From Acidobacteriota bacterium (lineage in GTDB: Bacteria > Actinomycetota > Acidimicrobiia > Acidimicrobiales > RAAP-2), in the NCBI GenBank assembly GCA_018970215.1, contig JAGWWX010000012.1, positions 1 to 33,123 of the forward strand: a DNA stretch of 33,123 nucleotides, in the 5' to 3' direction. The notes under the pieces were generated by a model. That model did not search any database. It saw only the letters and a list, made by a program, of their open reading frames with translations, and had not been told where the DNA came from. Shown piece by piece: positions 22,616 through 32,586 of the stretch (the stretch's first letter is position 1; each line of letters begins with the position of its first letter). The position numbers and the translations under genes are program-made.

Positions 22616-23173
22616 TCAGTCGCGCGACTGACGAACAGTAGAGATTATACCCAAAATATGGTCAATCGTTTCCTCGAGGGAGTCGTTCACCACCACAAAG
22701 TCCGCCAGATTCATACCGATTTCGACTTCATCAGTAGAACTCACGAGGCGACGAGCGACGTGTTCGTCGGTGTCGCCGCGAGCGCGCAGGCGGGACTCCA
22801 GCTCGGCCTCTGATGGAGGTACCAGCAAGATCACCGTGGCGTCGGGATGTTGGTCCTTGACCTGGCGAGCCCCCTGAACCTCGATCTCGAGAAGAACATC
22901 GGCCCCTTCGGGGGGCGTGGGTAATGGCGTGCCGTAGAGGTTGCCATGGAACTCGGCCCACTCATACAGTCCTCCAGCGGTGATGAGCGCCTCGAATTCA
23001 CCTCGCGTGACATACACGTATTCGTCGCCCGTCTCGCTGGGGCGCCGGGGCCGCGTCGTCCACGACCGACTCAACCACACACGAGAATCACGTTGAACGA
23101 TGGCTCGAGCAATCGTGCCCTTGCCGACGCCGCCGGGCCCAATGAGGACGAATACGGACGTGTCAGCGACCAA
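22616..23173 (-). CDS. gmk: Guanylate kinase
   Basis: Gmk converts GMP to GDP with ATP. The 185-residue product has the P-loop GPGGVGKGT at 12-20 and the substrate segment SWTTRPRRPSETGDEYVYV. It also has the EFHGNLYGTP and VLLEIEVQGARQVK motifs of the family. A long upstream frame is shadow sequence of mihF. TTG at 23173 gives the usual short N-terminus and overlaps the mihF stop by 11 bases. No ribosome-binding site is seen, so coupling to mihF is likely. It follows mihF as in other Actinomycetota. Confidence 0.95.
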   Translation of the reverse strand: MVADTSVFVLIGPGGVGKGTIARAIVQRDSRVWLSRSWTTRPRRPSETGDEYVYVTRGEFEALITAGGLYEWAEFHGNLYGTPLPTPPEGADVLLEIEVQGARQVKDQHPDATVILLVPPSEAELESRLRARGDTDEHVARRLVSSTDEVEIGMNLADFVVVNDSLEETIDHILGIISTVRQSRD

Positions 23174-23483
23174 GGCTTCGGTACAGTTCGGCCCGTTGCT
23201 TTGGCCCGAGGCCACGAATGCGACGGGATTGGGCAATGTTCGCTTCTTGCATGATGCGCCGTGCTTTGACATCGCCGATGTTGGGCAGTGCACTCACGAG
23301 ATCGAACGCCCGCATCTGAGCAACGCAGTCTTCAACCTCAGCGAGCGCAAAGAGCTGCTCGAGCGAGAGCCCACCGGTCTTTACCAGTTTCTTCACTTCC
23401 GCACGACGTCGCCGGTTGGCCACCGCCAATCGCGACGCCGCGACACGTTGTTCTTGCGTTAGTGCGGGTGGTACAGGACTCAC
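23163..23483 (-). CDS. mihF: Actinobacterial integration host factor mIHF
   Basis: This is an actinobacteria-specific nucleoid protein, first known as a helper of mycobacteriophage L5 integration and unrelated to E. coli IHF. The 106-residue basic product begins with a long N-terminal helix (ALTQEQRVAASRLAVANRRRRAE). The helix-two-turn-helix part is ALPNIGDVKARRIMQEANIAQ, followed by RRIRGLGPKQRAELYRSL. The start is GTG at 23483. The neighbours pyrF upstream and gmk downstream match the standard actinobacterial order, and this gene is the strongest taxonomic marker in the window. Confidence 0.94.
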   Translation of the reverse strand: MSPVPPALTQEQRVAASRLAVANRRRRAEVKKLVKTGGLSLEQLFALAEVEDCVAQMRAFDLVSALPNIGDVKARRIMQEANIAQSRRIRGLGPKQRAELYRSLGR

Positions 23484-23516
23484 GGGCGAGAGATTACAAC
23501 TTTGCCACTACGTCCG

Positions 23517-24356
23517 TCAGAGGAGCGCTTCTGTCAAGTCGTCGCGCAGTCGACGGGCCGCGTCGTTGATGCCGCGGCGCTCGGGGCCCGCTCCCGACAC
23601 CGCACGCGAGGCGTTCACGAGAACGCTCCCCTTCGGGCACTTAGCGAACATGCGACCCACGTCGTTCGCCGTCGCGCCCTGAGCGCCGACTCCGGGAACG
23701 AGAAAAGGTCCGCGCATCTCTTCGAGCGGAAACCGCGGATGGGACCGGGTCGCGCCCACAACGGCACCCACTGTTCCAAGGAGCCCCCCGCCGCGTTCGT
23801 TACGTTCGGCGATCTGTCGGAAGTGCCAATCTTCGACTGACTCCCCCGATGACGTGAGTGCCGTCTGCACCACGCGTCCCTCGTCATTCGAACTCGCCAC
23901 AACGACAAAGACGCCGCGACCCGAAGCGTCGGCGGCCCGAAATAGTGACTCAAGTGCGTGGAGTCCGAGATACGGAGTCACCGTCAACGCATCAACGGCA
24001 AGGGGCGAGGAGTCGTGCAGCCACGCTCCGGCGTACCCGTCGTTCGTCGAGCCAATATCGCCTCGTTTGGCGTCGCCCACGACGACGACGCCGGCCGAAC
24101 GAGCTTCTGCAATGAGTCGCTCGAGCGCAGCAAACCCCCGTGAACCAAACCGCTCAAAGTAGGCGACTTGTGGCTTCACGGCGACCGCGACATCGACACA
24201 TGATTCGAGCATCTGCAACATGAAGAACTCGAGGCCCGTGATGTCGTCGCCGCGACCCCACGCTACGAGCTGCTCTCTCGACGGGTCGATGCCCACGCAC
24301 AGCGGGCCGAGCTGGCGGATGCGTTCCCCCAGTCGGTCGCCGAAAGCTTCAGCCAT
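23517..24356 (-). CDS. pyrF: Orotidine 5'-phosphate decarboxylase, type 2
   Basis: PyrF converts OMP to UMP, the last step of pyrimidine synthesis. The 279-residue product is of the longer type 2 family found in actinobacteria. It has VGIDPS (21-26), KPQVAYFERFG (61-71), the catalytic DAKRGDIGST (95-104) and the phosphate-gripper end LVPGVGAQG. The ATG at 24356 overlaps the pyrD stop by eight bases. A longer frame upstream is shadow. PyrE, which makes its substrate, is not encoded in this window. Confidence 0.95.
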   Translation of the reverse strand: MAEAFGDRLGERIRQLGPLCVGIDPSREQLVAWGRGDDITGLEFFMLQMLESCVDVAVAVKPQVAYFERFGSRGFAALERLIAEARSAGVVVVGDAKRGDIGSTNDGYAGAWLHDSSPLAVDALTVTPYLGLHALESLFRAADASGRGVFVVVASSNDEGRVVQTALTSSGESVEDWHFRQIAERNERGGGLLGTVGAVVGATRSHPRFPLEEMRGPFLVPGVGAQGATANDVGRMFAKCPKGSVLVNASRAVSGAGPERRGINDAARRLRDDLTEALL

Positions 24357-25281
24357 GCGCCGCTCCTTTGATCGCATCCAACGAGACGACGCCGTGTCGA
24401 TCCATCCACTCACGACAGCCGCGAGAAATCTTCCATGGTGCTCGCGGGTCGGCAAAGGTGACGGTTCCCACTTGCACCGCATCGGCACCCGCCATAATCA
24501 TCGCGAGGGCATCCTCAGAGGTCGACACACCACCAACGCCGACGATGGGCAGATTGGGATTGTGAGCACGAACATCAAATACTGCTCGCAGAGCCACGGG
24601 TCGCGCGGCCTCTCCGCTCACACCGCCGCCACCATTACCCAACACGGGTTGCCGGCTGTCGATGTCGATGACGAGACCCGTCAGAGTGTTGCCGAGAGTG
24701 ACGGCCGACGCGCCCGCACTGACGGCCGCGTCCACGACTTCGAGTAGTCCCGGGGCCGTGGTCGTTAGCTTCACCCAGCGAGGCACCGTCAGCACGTCTG
24801 TTGCCGCAACAACCTCCGCCGTCGCGTCAGGTGAGTTAGCGAAAATCGCGTTGCGCGCTTCGAGATTGGGACAGCTGGCATTAATTTCCACCGCCGCGAC
24901 GGGAACGCCACGCAGGGCCGCGGCCGCGGCCGCGAACTCTTCGACGGTACGCCCCCAGATTGAGGCAACGACGGTCGCGTTCACCGCGCGCAAGTCTTCG
25001 TAACCGTGCGAAAGCCACTGGGCGACCCCCGGTCCGGCCAGACCCACCGCGTTAATCATGGACACGCCGGCCGGTGCGACGCGCGGGGCACGATTTCCCT
25101 CCCACGGAAAGGCGGCGAGTGACTTAGTAACCACGGCACCGAGCGCGGAGAGATTGCCGTATGCCGCGAGCTCCGCCCCGTGGCCGGCGGTCCCCGACGC
25201 CAGCATGATGGCGTCGGTCAACGTGACGTCACCTACCGATGTGGCGCTCGACGCCCGAGGATCGGAACTGCGACGGCTCAC
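24349..25281 (-). CDS. pyrD: Dihydroorotate dehydrogenase, class 1B-like catalytic subunit
   Basis: PyrD oxidises dihydroorotate to orotate with FMN. The catalytic loop VEINASCPN places a cysteine (Cys137) where class 1 enzymes have their base, whereas the membrane-bound class 2 has serine. The short 310-residue length and lack of an N-terminal membrane helix also fit class 1B. TLGNTL and the FMN-phosphate part [26 protein letters not shown] follow. The GTG at 25281 overlaps the carB stop as GTGA. Class 1B enzymes normally need PyrK to pass electrons to NAD, and no pyrK gene is seen here. An alanine-rich stretch ([10 protein letters not shown]) is encoded by GCC/GCG repeats. Confidence 0.93.
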   Translation of the reverse strand: MSRRSSDPRASSATSVGDVTLTDAIMLASGTAGHGAELAAYGNLSALGAVVTKSLAAFPWEGNRAPRVAPAGVSMINAVGLAGPGVAQWLSHGYEDLRAVNATVVASIWGRTVEEFAAAAAALRGVPVAAVEINASCPNLEARNAIFANSPDATAEVVAATDVLTVPRWVKLTTTAPGLLEVVDAAVSAGASAVTLGNTLTGLVIDIDSRQPVLGNGGGGVSGEAARPVALRAVFDVRAHNPNLPIVGVGGVSTSEDALAMIMAGADAVQVGTVTFADPRAPWKISRGCREWMDRHGVVSLDAIKGAAHG

Positions 25282-28200
25282 TGACGGTGCAGCTCCTGCA
25301 GTGATGCCACACGCCAACCATGTGCCTGACTATCGGCAATACCGCGGGCGGCCGCCAAGCCCGCCGCCATCGTGGTGAGACACGGCACTCCATGTGCCAT
25401 ACAGGCAGCACGAATTTGGGCGCCGTCGGCCCGCGCGCCACGGCCCGATGGCGTATTGACAACTAACTGCACGTCACCCGAGCCCAACAGTTCCACGGCG
25501 TCGTGAGCCACGTCGCGCAGTCCCACTTTGGCGACCAAAGTATCGACTTCAACGCCATGGGATCGGAGGAAGCCCGCTGTACCGACGGTGGCGGCGAGGC
25601 GGAAGCCCAGCTCACGAAGGTGTCTCGCCAGAACGAGACCGTTGTTCTTGTCGCGGTCGGCAAGTGACAAGAACACTTGCCCACTCGAGGGAAGACGCAC
25701 ACCCGCCGCCATCTGAGCCTTCGCAAATGCGATGCCAAAACTCTCGCCAATGCCCATCACCTCACCGGTAGATCGCATTTCGGGACCGAGAACCGTATCA
25801 ACACCGGGAAAACGATTGAACGGGAGAACTGCTTCTTTCACGCTGACATACGTCGGTGTGGGTGTCGTGGCGGGGAGTACTCCTTCGCTACGTAGTTCCG
25901 CCAGCGTGGTGCCGACCATCACGCGTGCCGCCGCCGCCGCTAAGGGGACACCCGTGGCTTTCGCAACGAAGGGAACAGTGCGCGACGCGCGAGGGTTGGC
26001 TTCGAGAACGAATAACTCCTCCCCCTTGACGGCAAACTGAACGTTGAGAAGCCCGACCACGGCAAGTCGGTCCGCCAACTTGGTCGTGGCCGCGTGCAGA
26101 GCCATTTGCAAATCGTGTGATAAGCCCTGCGGCGGCAGAGCACAGGCGGAGTCACCGGAGTGAACACCGGCCTCTTCCACGTGCTCCATGACACCCGCGA
26201 TATACGTATCGCCGAGTCGATCACGTAGCGCGTCAACATCGACCTCCACGGCATCTTCTAAGAATCGGTCGATGAGCACGGGACGCTCGGCCGACACCCC
26301 GCCCTCTCGCGCCAATGAACCGTGCTCAGACAAGAGTCCCGTCATCACGCGCTTGAGTGAGTCATCGTCGTACACGATCTCCATCGCCCGGCCGCCGAGT
26401 ACGTAACTCGGACGCACGAGGACCGGATATCCGACGCGTTTCGCCACTTCGCGAGCGCCGTCGAGCGTCGTGGCGGTATCTCCTGGCGGCTGGGCGATGC
26501 CGAGCTCGTGACAGATCTGCGACCACTGGTTACGGTCTTCCGCCGCGTCAATCGACGCGACGGGTGTGCCCAAAATCAGGTCGGCCGGGAGACCGGCCGC
26601 GAGCTTCAGAGGGGTCTGCCCTCCGAGGGAGACGATGACTCCGCGAACGGACGCTCCCTCCGAACAGGCTGCCTGCTCCGCCGCGATGATGTGGTCGAGG
26701 TCCTCTGAGGTCAGCGGTTCGAAGTAGAGACGATCCGACGTGCTGTAGTCAGTCGACACCGTCTCGGGGTTGCAGTTCACCATCACCGTCTCGAATCCCT
26801 GCTCGCGGAGTGCGAGCGACGCGTGGACACAGCAGTAGTCAAACTCAATGCCCTGGCCGATGCGGTTGGGTCCCGAGCCGAGGATGATCACACGATCTCG
26901 TGGTGACGACCGCACTTCGCTCTCGTCCTCCCACGTGCTGTAGTGATACGGCGTGGTGGCGTCAAATTCCGCGGCGCACGTATCGACGGTCTTAAACGTC
27001 GGGTGTACGTTCGCTCGCCGGCGATGCGAAGTCACCTCCGATAGTGGTCGTTTCTGCAGCGACGCAATGAACCCGTCGGAGAAGCCCATCTGCTTGACGA
27101 AACGCCACTCGACCGAAGTCCATTCCCCACACGGCCGCGTACGAATGAACATCTCCGTCCGAACAATGTCCGACAGTTGATCGACAAACCAGGGGTCAAT
27201 GCCCGTCGCCTCGACGATGCGCTGTTCGCTCACTCCACCCGACAACAGGGCGTGCAGAACAAAGAGGCGGTCGGGTGCCCCGATTGCGGCGCGTTCGAGC
27301 AGCACTGCTGCGTGGGCTTCGTCGAGTTCGCCTCCCGACGATGCGTAGGGATGATTGCCACCGAAGCCTTCCCAATTTTGTTCGAGAGAACGCAGCGCTT
27401 TTTGTAGTGATTCCGCAAACGTTCGCCCAATAGCCATCACTTCACCGACGGACTGCATGCGCGTTCCAAGCACCGGCGTGGAGCCGGGCAGTTTCTCGAA
27501 AGCCCAGCGAGGGATTTTGGTCACGACGTAGTCGATAACGGGCTCAAATGACGCCGGCGTTGCTGCGGTGATGTCGTTCGTAATTTCGTCCAAGGTGTAC
27601 CCGATAGCGAGACGGGCGGCAATCTTGGCGATCGGAAAACCGGTGGCTTTGCTGGCTAACGCACTACTGCGACTGACGCGGGGGTTCATTTCAATGACCA
27701 ACCGCTCGCCGGTCGCTGGGTTCACAGCGAACTGGACGTTGGACCCACCGGTTTCCACACCCACTCGGCGCAGTACCGCGAAGGCGTCATCGCGCATCTC
27801 TTGATATTCGACATCGCTCAACGTTTGGGCGGGGGCCACGGTGATCGAGTCACCCGTATGGACACCCATGGGATCGAAGTTTTCGATGGAACAGACGATC
27901 ACGCAGTTATCGGCACGATCCCGCATGACTTCGAGCTCGTACTCTTTCCAACCCGCAATTGATCGTTCCACCAAAATCTCGCCGACGGGTGATGCGGCGA
28001 TTCCCTCGCCGGCGAGTCGTACCAACGCCTCTACGTCATGGGCAATGCCAGTGCCTGCGCCGCCCAGGATGTAGCTGGGACGAATGATGATCGGATAACC
28101 AATCTCATTCGCAATCGTCACGGCCTCTTGAACCGAGTGAGCGAAGCCAGACGCTGGCACTCCGAGGCCGATGTCGGCCATTGCAGCTTTGAACTGCTCG

Positions 28201-28586
28201 CGGTCTTCCGCGGTCGCAATAGCGGTCGGTCGAGCACCGATTACTTCCACGCCCATGTCTTCGAGTACGCCCCGTCGCACGAGCTCCATGGTCAAGTTCA
28301 ACGCCGTCTGTCCGCCGAGAGTCGGGAGCAGGGCGTCGGGTTTTTCCTTCTTGAGGATGTCAATAATGACGTCGGGATCGAGTGGTTCAATGTAGGTCAC
28401 ATCGGCCGTTGCGGGGTCCGTCATGATGGTGGCGGGATTGGAGTTCACCAAGATGACGCGGTAGCCCTCTTCACGGAGTACTTGACACGCCTGCGTCCCC
28501 GAGTAGTCAAATTCGCACGCCTGACCGATCACGATCGGGCCCGAACCAATCACCAAAATTGAGTGCAGATCATCACGACGTGGCAT
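25278..28586 (-). CDS. carB: Carbamoyl phosphate synthase large subunit
   Basis: CarB uses ammonia from CarA, bicarbonate and two ATP to make carbamoyl phosphate for PyrB and also for ArgF. The 1102-residue product has the two tandem synthetase halves. The first opens with [20 protein letters not shown] and the second with [19 protein letters not shown], each followed by an ATP-grasp domain ([10 protein letters not shown] and [11 protein letters not shown]). A C-terminal MGS-like allosteric domain begins near [18 protein letters not shown] and is the usual UMP/ornithine regulatory part. The ATG shares a base with the carA stop (TAATG). Confidence 0.97.
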   Translation of the reverse strand: MPRRDDLHSILVIGSGPIVIGQACEFDYSGTQACQVLREEGYRVILVNSNPATIMTDPATADVTYIEPLDPDVIIDILKKEKPDALLPTLGGQTALNLTMELVRRGVLEDMGVEVIGARPTAIATAEDREQFKAAMADIGLGVPASGFAHSVQEAVTIANEIGYPIIIRPSYILGGAGTGIAHDVEALVRLAGEGIAASPVGEILVERSIAGWKEYELEVMRDRADNCVIVCSIENFDPMGVHTGDSITVAPAQTLSDVEYQEMRDDAFAVLRRVGVETGGSNVQFAVNPATGERLVIEMNPRVSRSSALASKATGFPIAKIAARLAIGYTLDEITNDITAATPASFEPVIDYVVTKIPRWAFEKLPGSTPVLGTRMQSVGEVMAIGRTFAESLQKALRSLEQNWEGFGGNHPYASSGGELDEAHAAVLLERAAIGAPDRLFVLHALLSGGVSEQRIVEATGIDPWFVDQLSDIVRTEMFIRTRPCGEWTSVEWRFVKQMGFSDGFIASLQKRPLSEVTSHRRRANVHPTFKTVDTCAAEFDATTPYHYSTWEDESEVRSSPRDRVIILGSGPNRIGQGIEFDYCCVHASLALREQGFETVMVNCNPETVSTDYSTSDRLYFEPLTSEDLDHIIAAEQAACSEGASVRGVIVSLGGQTPLKLAAGLPADLILGTPVASIDAAEDRNQWSQICHELGIAQPPGDTATTLDGAREVAKRVGYPVLVRPSYVLGGRAMEIVYDDDSLKRVMTGLLSEHGSLAREGGVSAERPVLIDRFLEDAVEVDVDALRDRLGDTYIAGVMEHVEEAGVHSGDSACALPPQGLSHDLQMALHAATTKLADRLAVVGLLNVQFAVKGEELFVLEANPRASRTVPFVAKATGVPLAAAAARVMVGTTLAELRSEGVLPATTPTPTYVSVKEAVLPFNRFPGVDTVLGPEMRSTGEVMGIGESFGIAFAKAQMAAGVRLPSSGQVFLSLADRDKNNGLVLARHLRELGFRLAATVGTAGFLRSHGVEVDTLVAKVGLRDVAHDAVELLGSGDVQLVVNTPSGRGARADGAQIRAACMAHGVPCLTTMAAGLAAARGIADSQAHGWRVASLQELHRQ

Positions 28587-29680
28587 TAGTTCGCCTCCAA
28601 GCGACCCGTCCGAAGAAGCGCGTCAAATCGATCGAAGAGATATCGGGCGTCATGTGGACCAGGACCGGCCTCGGGGTGATACTGCACGGAAAAACATCTC
28701 TCGTCTGCGGACGCCACTCCCTCGATCACTCCATCGTTGAGGTTGATGTGCGATACGACCGCCCTCGTCAGAGAGTCGGCGACGACCGCGTAGTTATGGT
28801 TCTGCGCCGTAATCTCCACGCGACCGCTGGCGAGGTCGTGCACGGGATGATTTGAGCCGTGATGTCCGAACGGAAGCTTGTAGGTGGTGCCGCCCAGCGC
28901 CGTGGCGAGTAGCTGATGTCCAAGGCAGATTCCAAACATCGGCACCTCGCCCACCAAGTCGGCAATGACGCGTACCTGTCCTGGTAACGCGGCGGGATCG
29001 CCCGGTCCATTCGATAAGAACACCCCGTCGGGTGCCATGCTTTTGACGTCGTCGGCCGAGGTCGACGCCGGAACGACCGTCACCGAGAAACGCTCGGCGA
29101 GCTGGCGCACCATGGTGGCTTTAATGCCGTAATCAAACGCCACGACGTGGAGATCGCCGTCACCCCGTCGATACATCGACGGGGTGGTGACCTGACTCAC
29201 GAAGTCCGTGGCATCGGTCCCTCGAGCATCTGCGGCCGCCGCACGAAGTGTGGCGATGTCGGCGGTGCCAAATACTCCGGGCAGGGCACCGTGATGACGC
29301 AGATGACGCGTCAACCGGCGGGTGTCAACTCCCGCGATTGCGGGAATACGAAATGCCCGGAGATGCTCATCAAGCGACATCGTGCTTCGCCAATTAGAGG
29401 GTCGCATCGTGAGATCGCGAACCACCACGCCCGCACACCAGGGTCGCAGCGCTTCGTCGTCCAGGGGCGTCGTTCCGTAGTTTCCGATATGAGGGTACGT
29501 AAAGGAAATGATCTGCCCGGCGTAACTCGGATCGGTAATCACTTCTTGATACCCCGACAGAGCGGTATTGAAGACAAACTCCCCCGTCGTATATCCCGAC
29601 GGAGGCTCGTATCCGACGGACCAACCGTCAAAGACGGAACCGTCAGAGAGAACAATGGACGCCGGACGCCGATCTAACAC
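28586..29680 (-). CDS. carA: Carbamoyl phosphate synthase small subunit
   Basis: CarA is the glutaminase that feeds ammonia to CarB. The 364-residue product has the N-terminal CPSase domain ([29 protein letters not shown]). The C-terminal class I glutamine amidotransferase has the nucleophile in [10 protein letters not shown], and its histidine and glutamate in [10 protein letters not shown]. The start is GTG at 29680, overlapping the pyrC stop by seven bases. No separate arginine-linked copy is seen in the window, so one enzyme probably serves both pathways. Confidence 0.96.
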   Translation of the reverse strand: MLDRRPASIVLSDGSVFDGWSVGYEPPSGYTTGEFVFNTALSGYQEVITDPSYAGQIISFTYPHIGNYGTTPLDDEALRPWCAGVVVRDLTMRPSNWRSTMSLDEHLRAFRIPAIAGVDTRRLTRHLRHHGALPGVFGTADIATLRAAAADARGTDATDFVSQVTTPSMYRRGDGDLHVVAFDYGIKATMVRQLAERFSVTVVPASTSADDVKSMAPDGVFLSNGPGDPAALPGQVRVIADLVGEVPMFGICLGHQLLATALGGTTYKLPFGHHGSNHPVHDLASGRVEITAQNHNYAVVADSLTRAVVSHINLNDGVIEGVASADERCFSVQYHPEAGPGPHDARYLFDRFDALLRTGRLEAN

Positions 29681-30981
29681 AGTTCTCCGCCTTCTTGCAC
29701 CACGACACCACGGACAATCGTCGCTCGCGCACTGCCGCGCAGGGTGCGCCCGTGGTACGGCGTATTCTTCGCTCGGCTCGCGAGGTGGTGTCGATCCACC
29801 AGGTACGTCATCGACGGATCGAACACCACAACGTTGGCGTCGTCGCCCGGCTGCATTGCCCCACCGTGGGCCGAGTGGCGAGGACGAGAATCCTCAGCTC
29901 GAAGCTGGGCAATCCGCGCCGGCCCTCGACTCAGTACGTCAAAGAACTGCACGGGACTGTCCGTACCCACCACGTCCAAAGTGAGCGACGCGGCGTGTTG
30001 AAGTCCCAGCATTCCCGGAGGTGCCTCATCGAATGCGAGGTCCTTACTCTCGGGGGTGTGCGGCGCGTGGTCGGTAGCAACAGCGTCAATCTCTCCCGCG
30101 CGAAGAGCCTCGCGTAGAGCAGCCACATCAGATGCGTGACGGAGCGGTGGATGAACCTTGAACTCGGGATCAAAGTCACGGCAGGCCGTTTCGTCCAGTG
30201 TGAAGTGGTGGGGGGCAATCTCGGCCGTGACGGGCAGTCCTTCGCGCTGGGCCGCACGCACGAGCGCCAGTGAACGGGCTGTCGAGAGATGCAAAAAGTG
30301 CACGGGACATCCCGTGAGGCGAACCAGGTCAATATCGCGAGCCACCATCACTTCTTCCGCGATCGCCGGTCGTCCCACGAGACCGAGTTCCGATGACACG
30401 CGACCCTCATTCATCACTCCCCCAGCGGCGAGGGTCTCGTCCTCGCAGTGCTGAGCGAGCGTGACACCGAGTTGCGCCGCATACGTCATGGCACGACGCA
30501 TGACACCCGCATTTTGCACACCCGTGCCATCATCGGTGAAGAGCGTCACACCGAGTGATGCGAGTTTGGCCAGTGGCGCTAACTGTTCTCCCCGTCGTCC
30601 GACGGTGATGGCGCCCGCTACCGCGACGTCAACCCGAGCCGATGCGCCCCTCTCGAGTACGTACGTCACCATCGCGACGGAATCGAGCGCCGGTTCGGTA
30701 TTCGGCATTGCGACCACCGCGCTGTAGCCACCCAACGCGGCCGCGTTCGCACCTGAATCGATATTTTCGGCCGCTTCCTTGCCAGGTTCGCGCAAGTGAG
30801 TGTGGAGATCAATGAAGCCGGGTCCCACCCAGCACCCGTCCGCCTCGATCACGTAATCGTTCGATGCGGGAGAGAGCTCTGGGCCCACTGCCGCAATCAC
30901 TCCATCAACGATTCGCACGTGCGACGGCGCGACATCGGTTGGGCCCACCACCAGCCCGCCACGGATAAAGAGATCTCTCAA
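29674..30981 (-). CDS. pyrC: Dihydroorotase
   Basis: PyrC closes carbamoyl aspartate to dihydroorotate. The 435-residue amidohydrolase is of the type I family, with metal ligands in DLHTHLREPG (58-67), the AMPNTEPALD segment, FLHLST, and ATDHAPHT near residue 305. The start is TTG at 30981, overlapping the pyrB stop as TTGA. It forms the pyrB-pyrC-carA-carB block that is common in Gram-positive pyr operons. Confidence 0.95.
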   Translation of the reverse strand: MRDLFIRGGLVVGPTDVAPSHVRIVDGVIAAVGPELSPASNDYVIEADGCWVGPGFIDLHTHLREPGKEAAENIDSGANAAALGGYSAVVAMPNTEPALDSVAMVTYVLERGASARVDVAVAGAITVGRRGEQLAPLAKLASLGVTLFTDDGTGVQNAGVMRRAMTYAAQLGVTLAQHCEDETLAAGGVMNEGRVSSELGLVGRPAIAEEVMVARDIDLVRLTGCPVHFLHLSTARSLALVRAAQREGLPVTAEIAPHHFTLDETACRDFDPEFKVHPPLRHASDVAALREALRAGEIDAVATDHAPHTPESKDLAFDEAPPGMLGLQHAASLTLDVVGTDSPVQFFDVLSRGPARIAQLRAEDSRPRHSAHGGAMQPGDDANVVVFDPSMTYLVDRHHLASRAKNTPYHGRTLRGSARATIVRGVVVQEGGELC

Positions 30982-31958
30982 CGTTCCGACTCCTGACCCA
31001 TCATCGTGAGATACAACACCGCCATCCTCACGGGAACGCCGTTCTTGACTTGACGTTCGATCACCGCCTGTGGAGAATCAGCTACCGAAGAATCGATCTC
31101 GACGCCTCGGTTCATTGGACCTGGATGCATGACGAGAGCGTGCGGAGAGAGAAGCCGTGCGCGAGCGGTGGTGAGTCCAAAGGTCCCCGTGAACTCTCCG
31201 AGACTTGGGACGAACGCTCCCGTTCCGCGTTCCTGCTGCAGCCGCAACAGTGCAACCACGTCGGCTTCGGCGAGCGCCTGGTCGAAATCACCCGCCACCG
31301 TCACGGGCCACTCATCAATGTCCGGCGGCAGCAACGTACCGGGTGCCGCAACGGTCACGTGGGCGCCCAGCGTCGTATACGCAGCGATGTCGCTTCGGGC
31401 CACACGACTGTGCCGAATATCACCGACGATTAACACCTTGAGCCCCGTGAACAGCTCGCTCCCCGACTCTCGACCCGTGGTACCGGCTCGGTGTGCCAGG
31501 ACCTCACGAACGGTGAACGCGTCGAGCAAGCCTTGCGTGGGGTGCTGGTGCTGGCCGTCCCCGGCATTAATGACACGAACGTGAGGTACGTAGCGGCTCA
31601 CCTGAACCGGTGCCCCGCTGCTGGAGTGTCGCATCACCACGGCATCGATGCCAAGTGCATCGATGGTGGCAATCGTGTCGCGCAGCGATTCACCTTTCTT
31701 CACACTCGAGGAGGCAATCGCCAAACTTAAAACGTCAGCGGAGAGGCGCTTCGCCGCGGTTTCGAAGCTCAAACGAGTGCGGGTGGACTCCTCAAAGAAC
31801 AGCGACGCCACCACCTTGCCCTTGAGCGTGGGCACTTTCTTAATTGCCCGTGAGTTCACTTCAACAAAGGTCTCGGCGGTATCGAGGATCTCAACAATGG
31901 CCTCACGGCTGAGATCCCTGAGGGTGACGAGGTTGCCGCCAGCAATCGAATCTCTCAT
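30978..31958 (-). CDS. pyrB: Aspartate carbamoyltransferase catalytic subunit
   Basis: PyrB joins carbamoyl phosphate and aspartate, the first committed step of pyrimidine synthesis. In the 326-residue product, FFEESTRTRLSFE is at 54-66, with the carbamoyl-phosphate STRTR loop. HPTQGLLD is at 139-146, and MHPGPMNRGVEI is the C-terminal active-site loop. A longer GTG start exists, but the ATG at 31958 overlaps the pyrR stop as ATGA and was chosen. No pyrI regulatory subunit is present, as usual when PyrR controls the operon. Confidence 0.96.
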   Translation of the reverse strand: MRDSIAGGNLVTLRDLSREAIVEILDTAETFVEVNSRAIKKVPTLKGKVVASLFFEESTRTRLSFETAAKRLSADVLSLAIASSSVKKGESLRDTIATIDALGIDAVVMRHSSSGAPVQVSRYVPHVRVINAGDGQHQHPTQGLLDAFTVREVLAHRAGTTGRESGSELFTGLKVLIVGDIRHSRVARSDIAAYTTLGAHVTVAAPGTLLPPDIDEWPVTVAGDFDQALAEADVVALLRLQQERGTGAFVPSLGEFTGTFGLTTARARLLSPHALVMHPGPMNRGVEIDSSVADSPQAVIERQVKNGVPVRMAVLYLTMMGQESER

Positions 31959-32524
31959 CGGGACACCAACGTGCCGAGCCACACTCCGTCCAATGTGGCG
32001 TCAATCGCTTCATCGAGCGAGGTGGGGAGATTCTTTCCCACAAAATCGGGCCGAATGGGGAGCTCGCGATGTCCTCGGTCAACCATCACCGCCAAGCGGA
32101 CGGCGCGGGGACGACCCCAGTCGCCCAATGCATTGAGCGCCGCGCGCACCGTTCGTCCGGTGAAGAGCACATCGTCAACTAACAGCACGACACGATCAGT
32201 CAGATCGGCATCAATCGCCGTCTCCGCTGACTCTAAGACCGGACGCAACGTGTTGTCGTCGCGGTAGAGCGCAACATCCAACGTCCCGAGCTGGACATCA
32301 ACACCCGACACCGTTAAGAGAACATCAGCGAGGTGTGCGGCAAAGGGAACGCCGCCGGTCTGTAGCCCAATCACGACCAGATCATCGAGCGATTCCGTGC
32401 GCTCGATAATTTCGTGCGCCATACGTTTCATGGCCCGCTCAACGTCATCGGCGGACAGGAGTTGGGTCTTGGGAACAAACACCTTGCCTCGCAGGCGCGG
32501 GTTTCGTCGTTCTCTCTCAGCCAC
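31955..32524 (-). CDS. pyrR: PyrR pyrimidine operon regulator / uracil phosphoribosyltransferase
   Basis: PyrR binds a hairpin in pyr mRNA when UMP or UTP is abundant and lowers expression. Many PyrR proteins also make UMP from uracil and PRPP. The 189-residue product has VVIGLQTGGVPFAAHLA (50-66) and the PRPP-binding VLLVDDVLFTGRT (113-125). An N-terminal extension of about 14 basic residues precedes the usual start. GTG at 32524 is supported by a GGAGG (32533-32529) four bases upstream. The target hairpin is found directly before it (32534-32568), which supports autoregulation. It is the first gene of the 20-gene operon. Confidence 0.96.
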   Translation of the reverse strand: MAERERRNPRLRGKVFVPKTQLLSADDVERAMKRMAHEIIERTESLDDLVVIGLQTGGVPFAAHLADVLLTVSGVDVQLGTLDVALYRDDNTLRPVLESAETAIDADLTDRVVLLVDDVLFTGRTVRAALNALGDWGRPRAVRLAVMVDRGHRELPIRPDFVGKNLPTSLDEAIDATLDGVWLGTLVSR

Positions 32525-32533
32525 TATTCCTCC

Positions 32534-32568
32534 CGTCGTATGAGCCTCACGGGACTCACTTCACGACG
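32534..32568 (-). promoter_or_regulatory. PyrR-binding RNA hairpin abutting the pyrR ribosome-binding site
   Basis: As minus-strand RNA, CGUCGU (32568-32563) pairs with ACGACG (32539-32534). Inside this, GUGAG pairs with CUCAU, with a GAA bulge on the 5' side. The top contains AGUCCCGUGAGGCU (32556-32543), which matches the PyrR consensus ARUCCNGNGAGGYU at every defined position. The stem touches the GGAGG of pyrR without a gap. No terminator stem or U-run is present, so control would be at translation, as reported for mycobacterial pyrR, and not by attenuation. The whole predicted leader is about 46 bases and contains little else. Confidence 0.85.
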
Positions 32569-32576
32569 TTCGAATC

Positions 32577-32585
32577 ACTGTAGCA
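32577..32585 (-). promoter_or_regulatory. Candidate promoter of the pyrR operon
   Basis: TGCTACAGT on the minus strand is an extended -10 (TGC plus TACAGT) that begins two bases after the upstream stop codon. The predicted transcript start is near 32570, just before the PyrR hairpin. The -35 region is weak and lies in the 3' end of the upstream gene. The same nine bases occur at 343-351. Confidence 0.5.
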
Positions 32586-32586
32586 G

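Noticed and set aside
24916-24934. GCCGCG repeats in pyrD as a simple-sequence element
   Set aside because: They encode an alanine run in frame and show no wider repeat structure.
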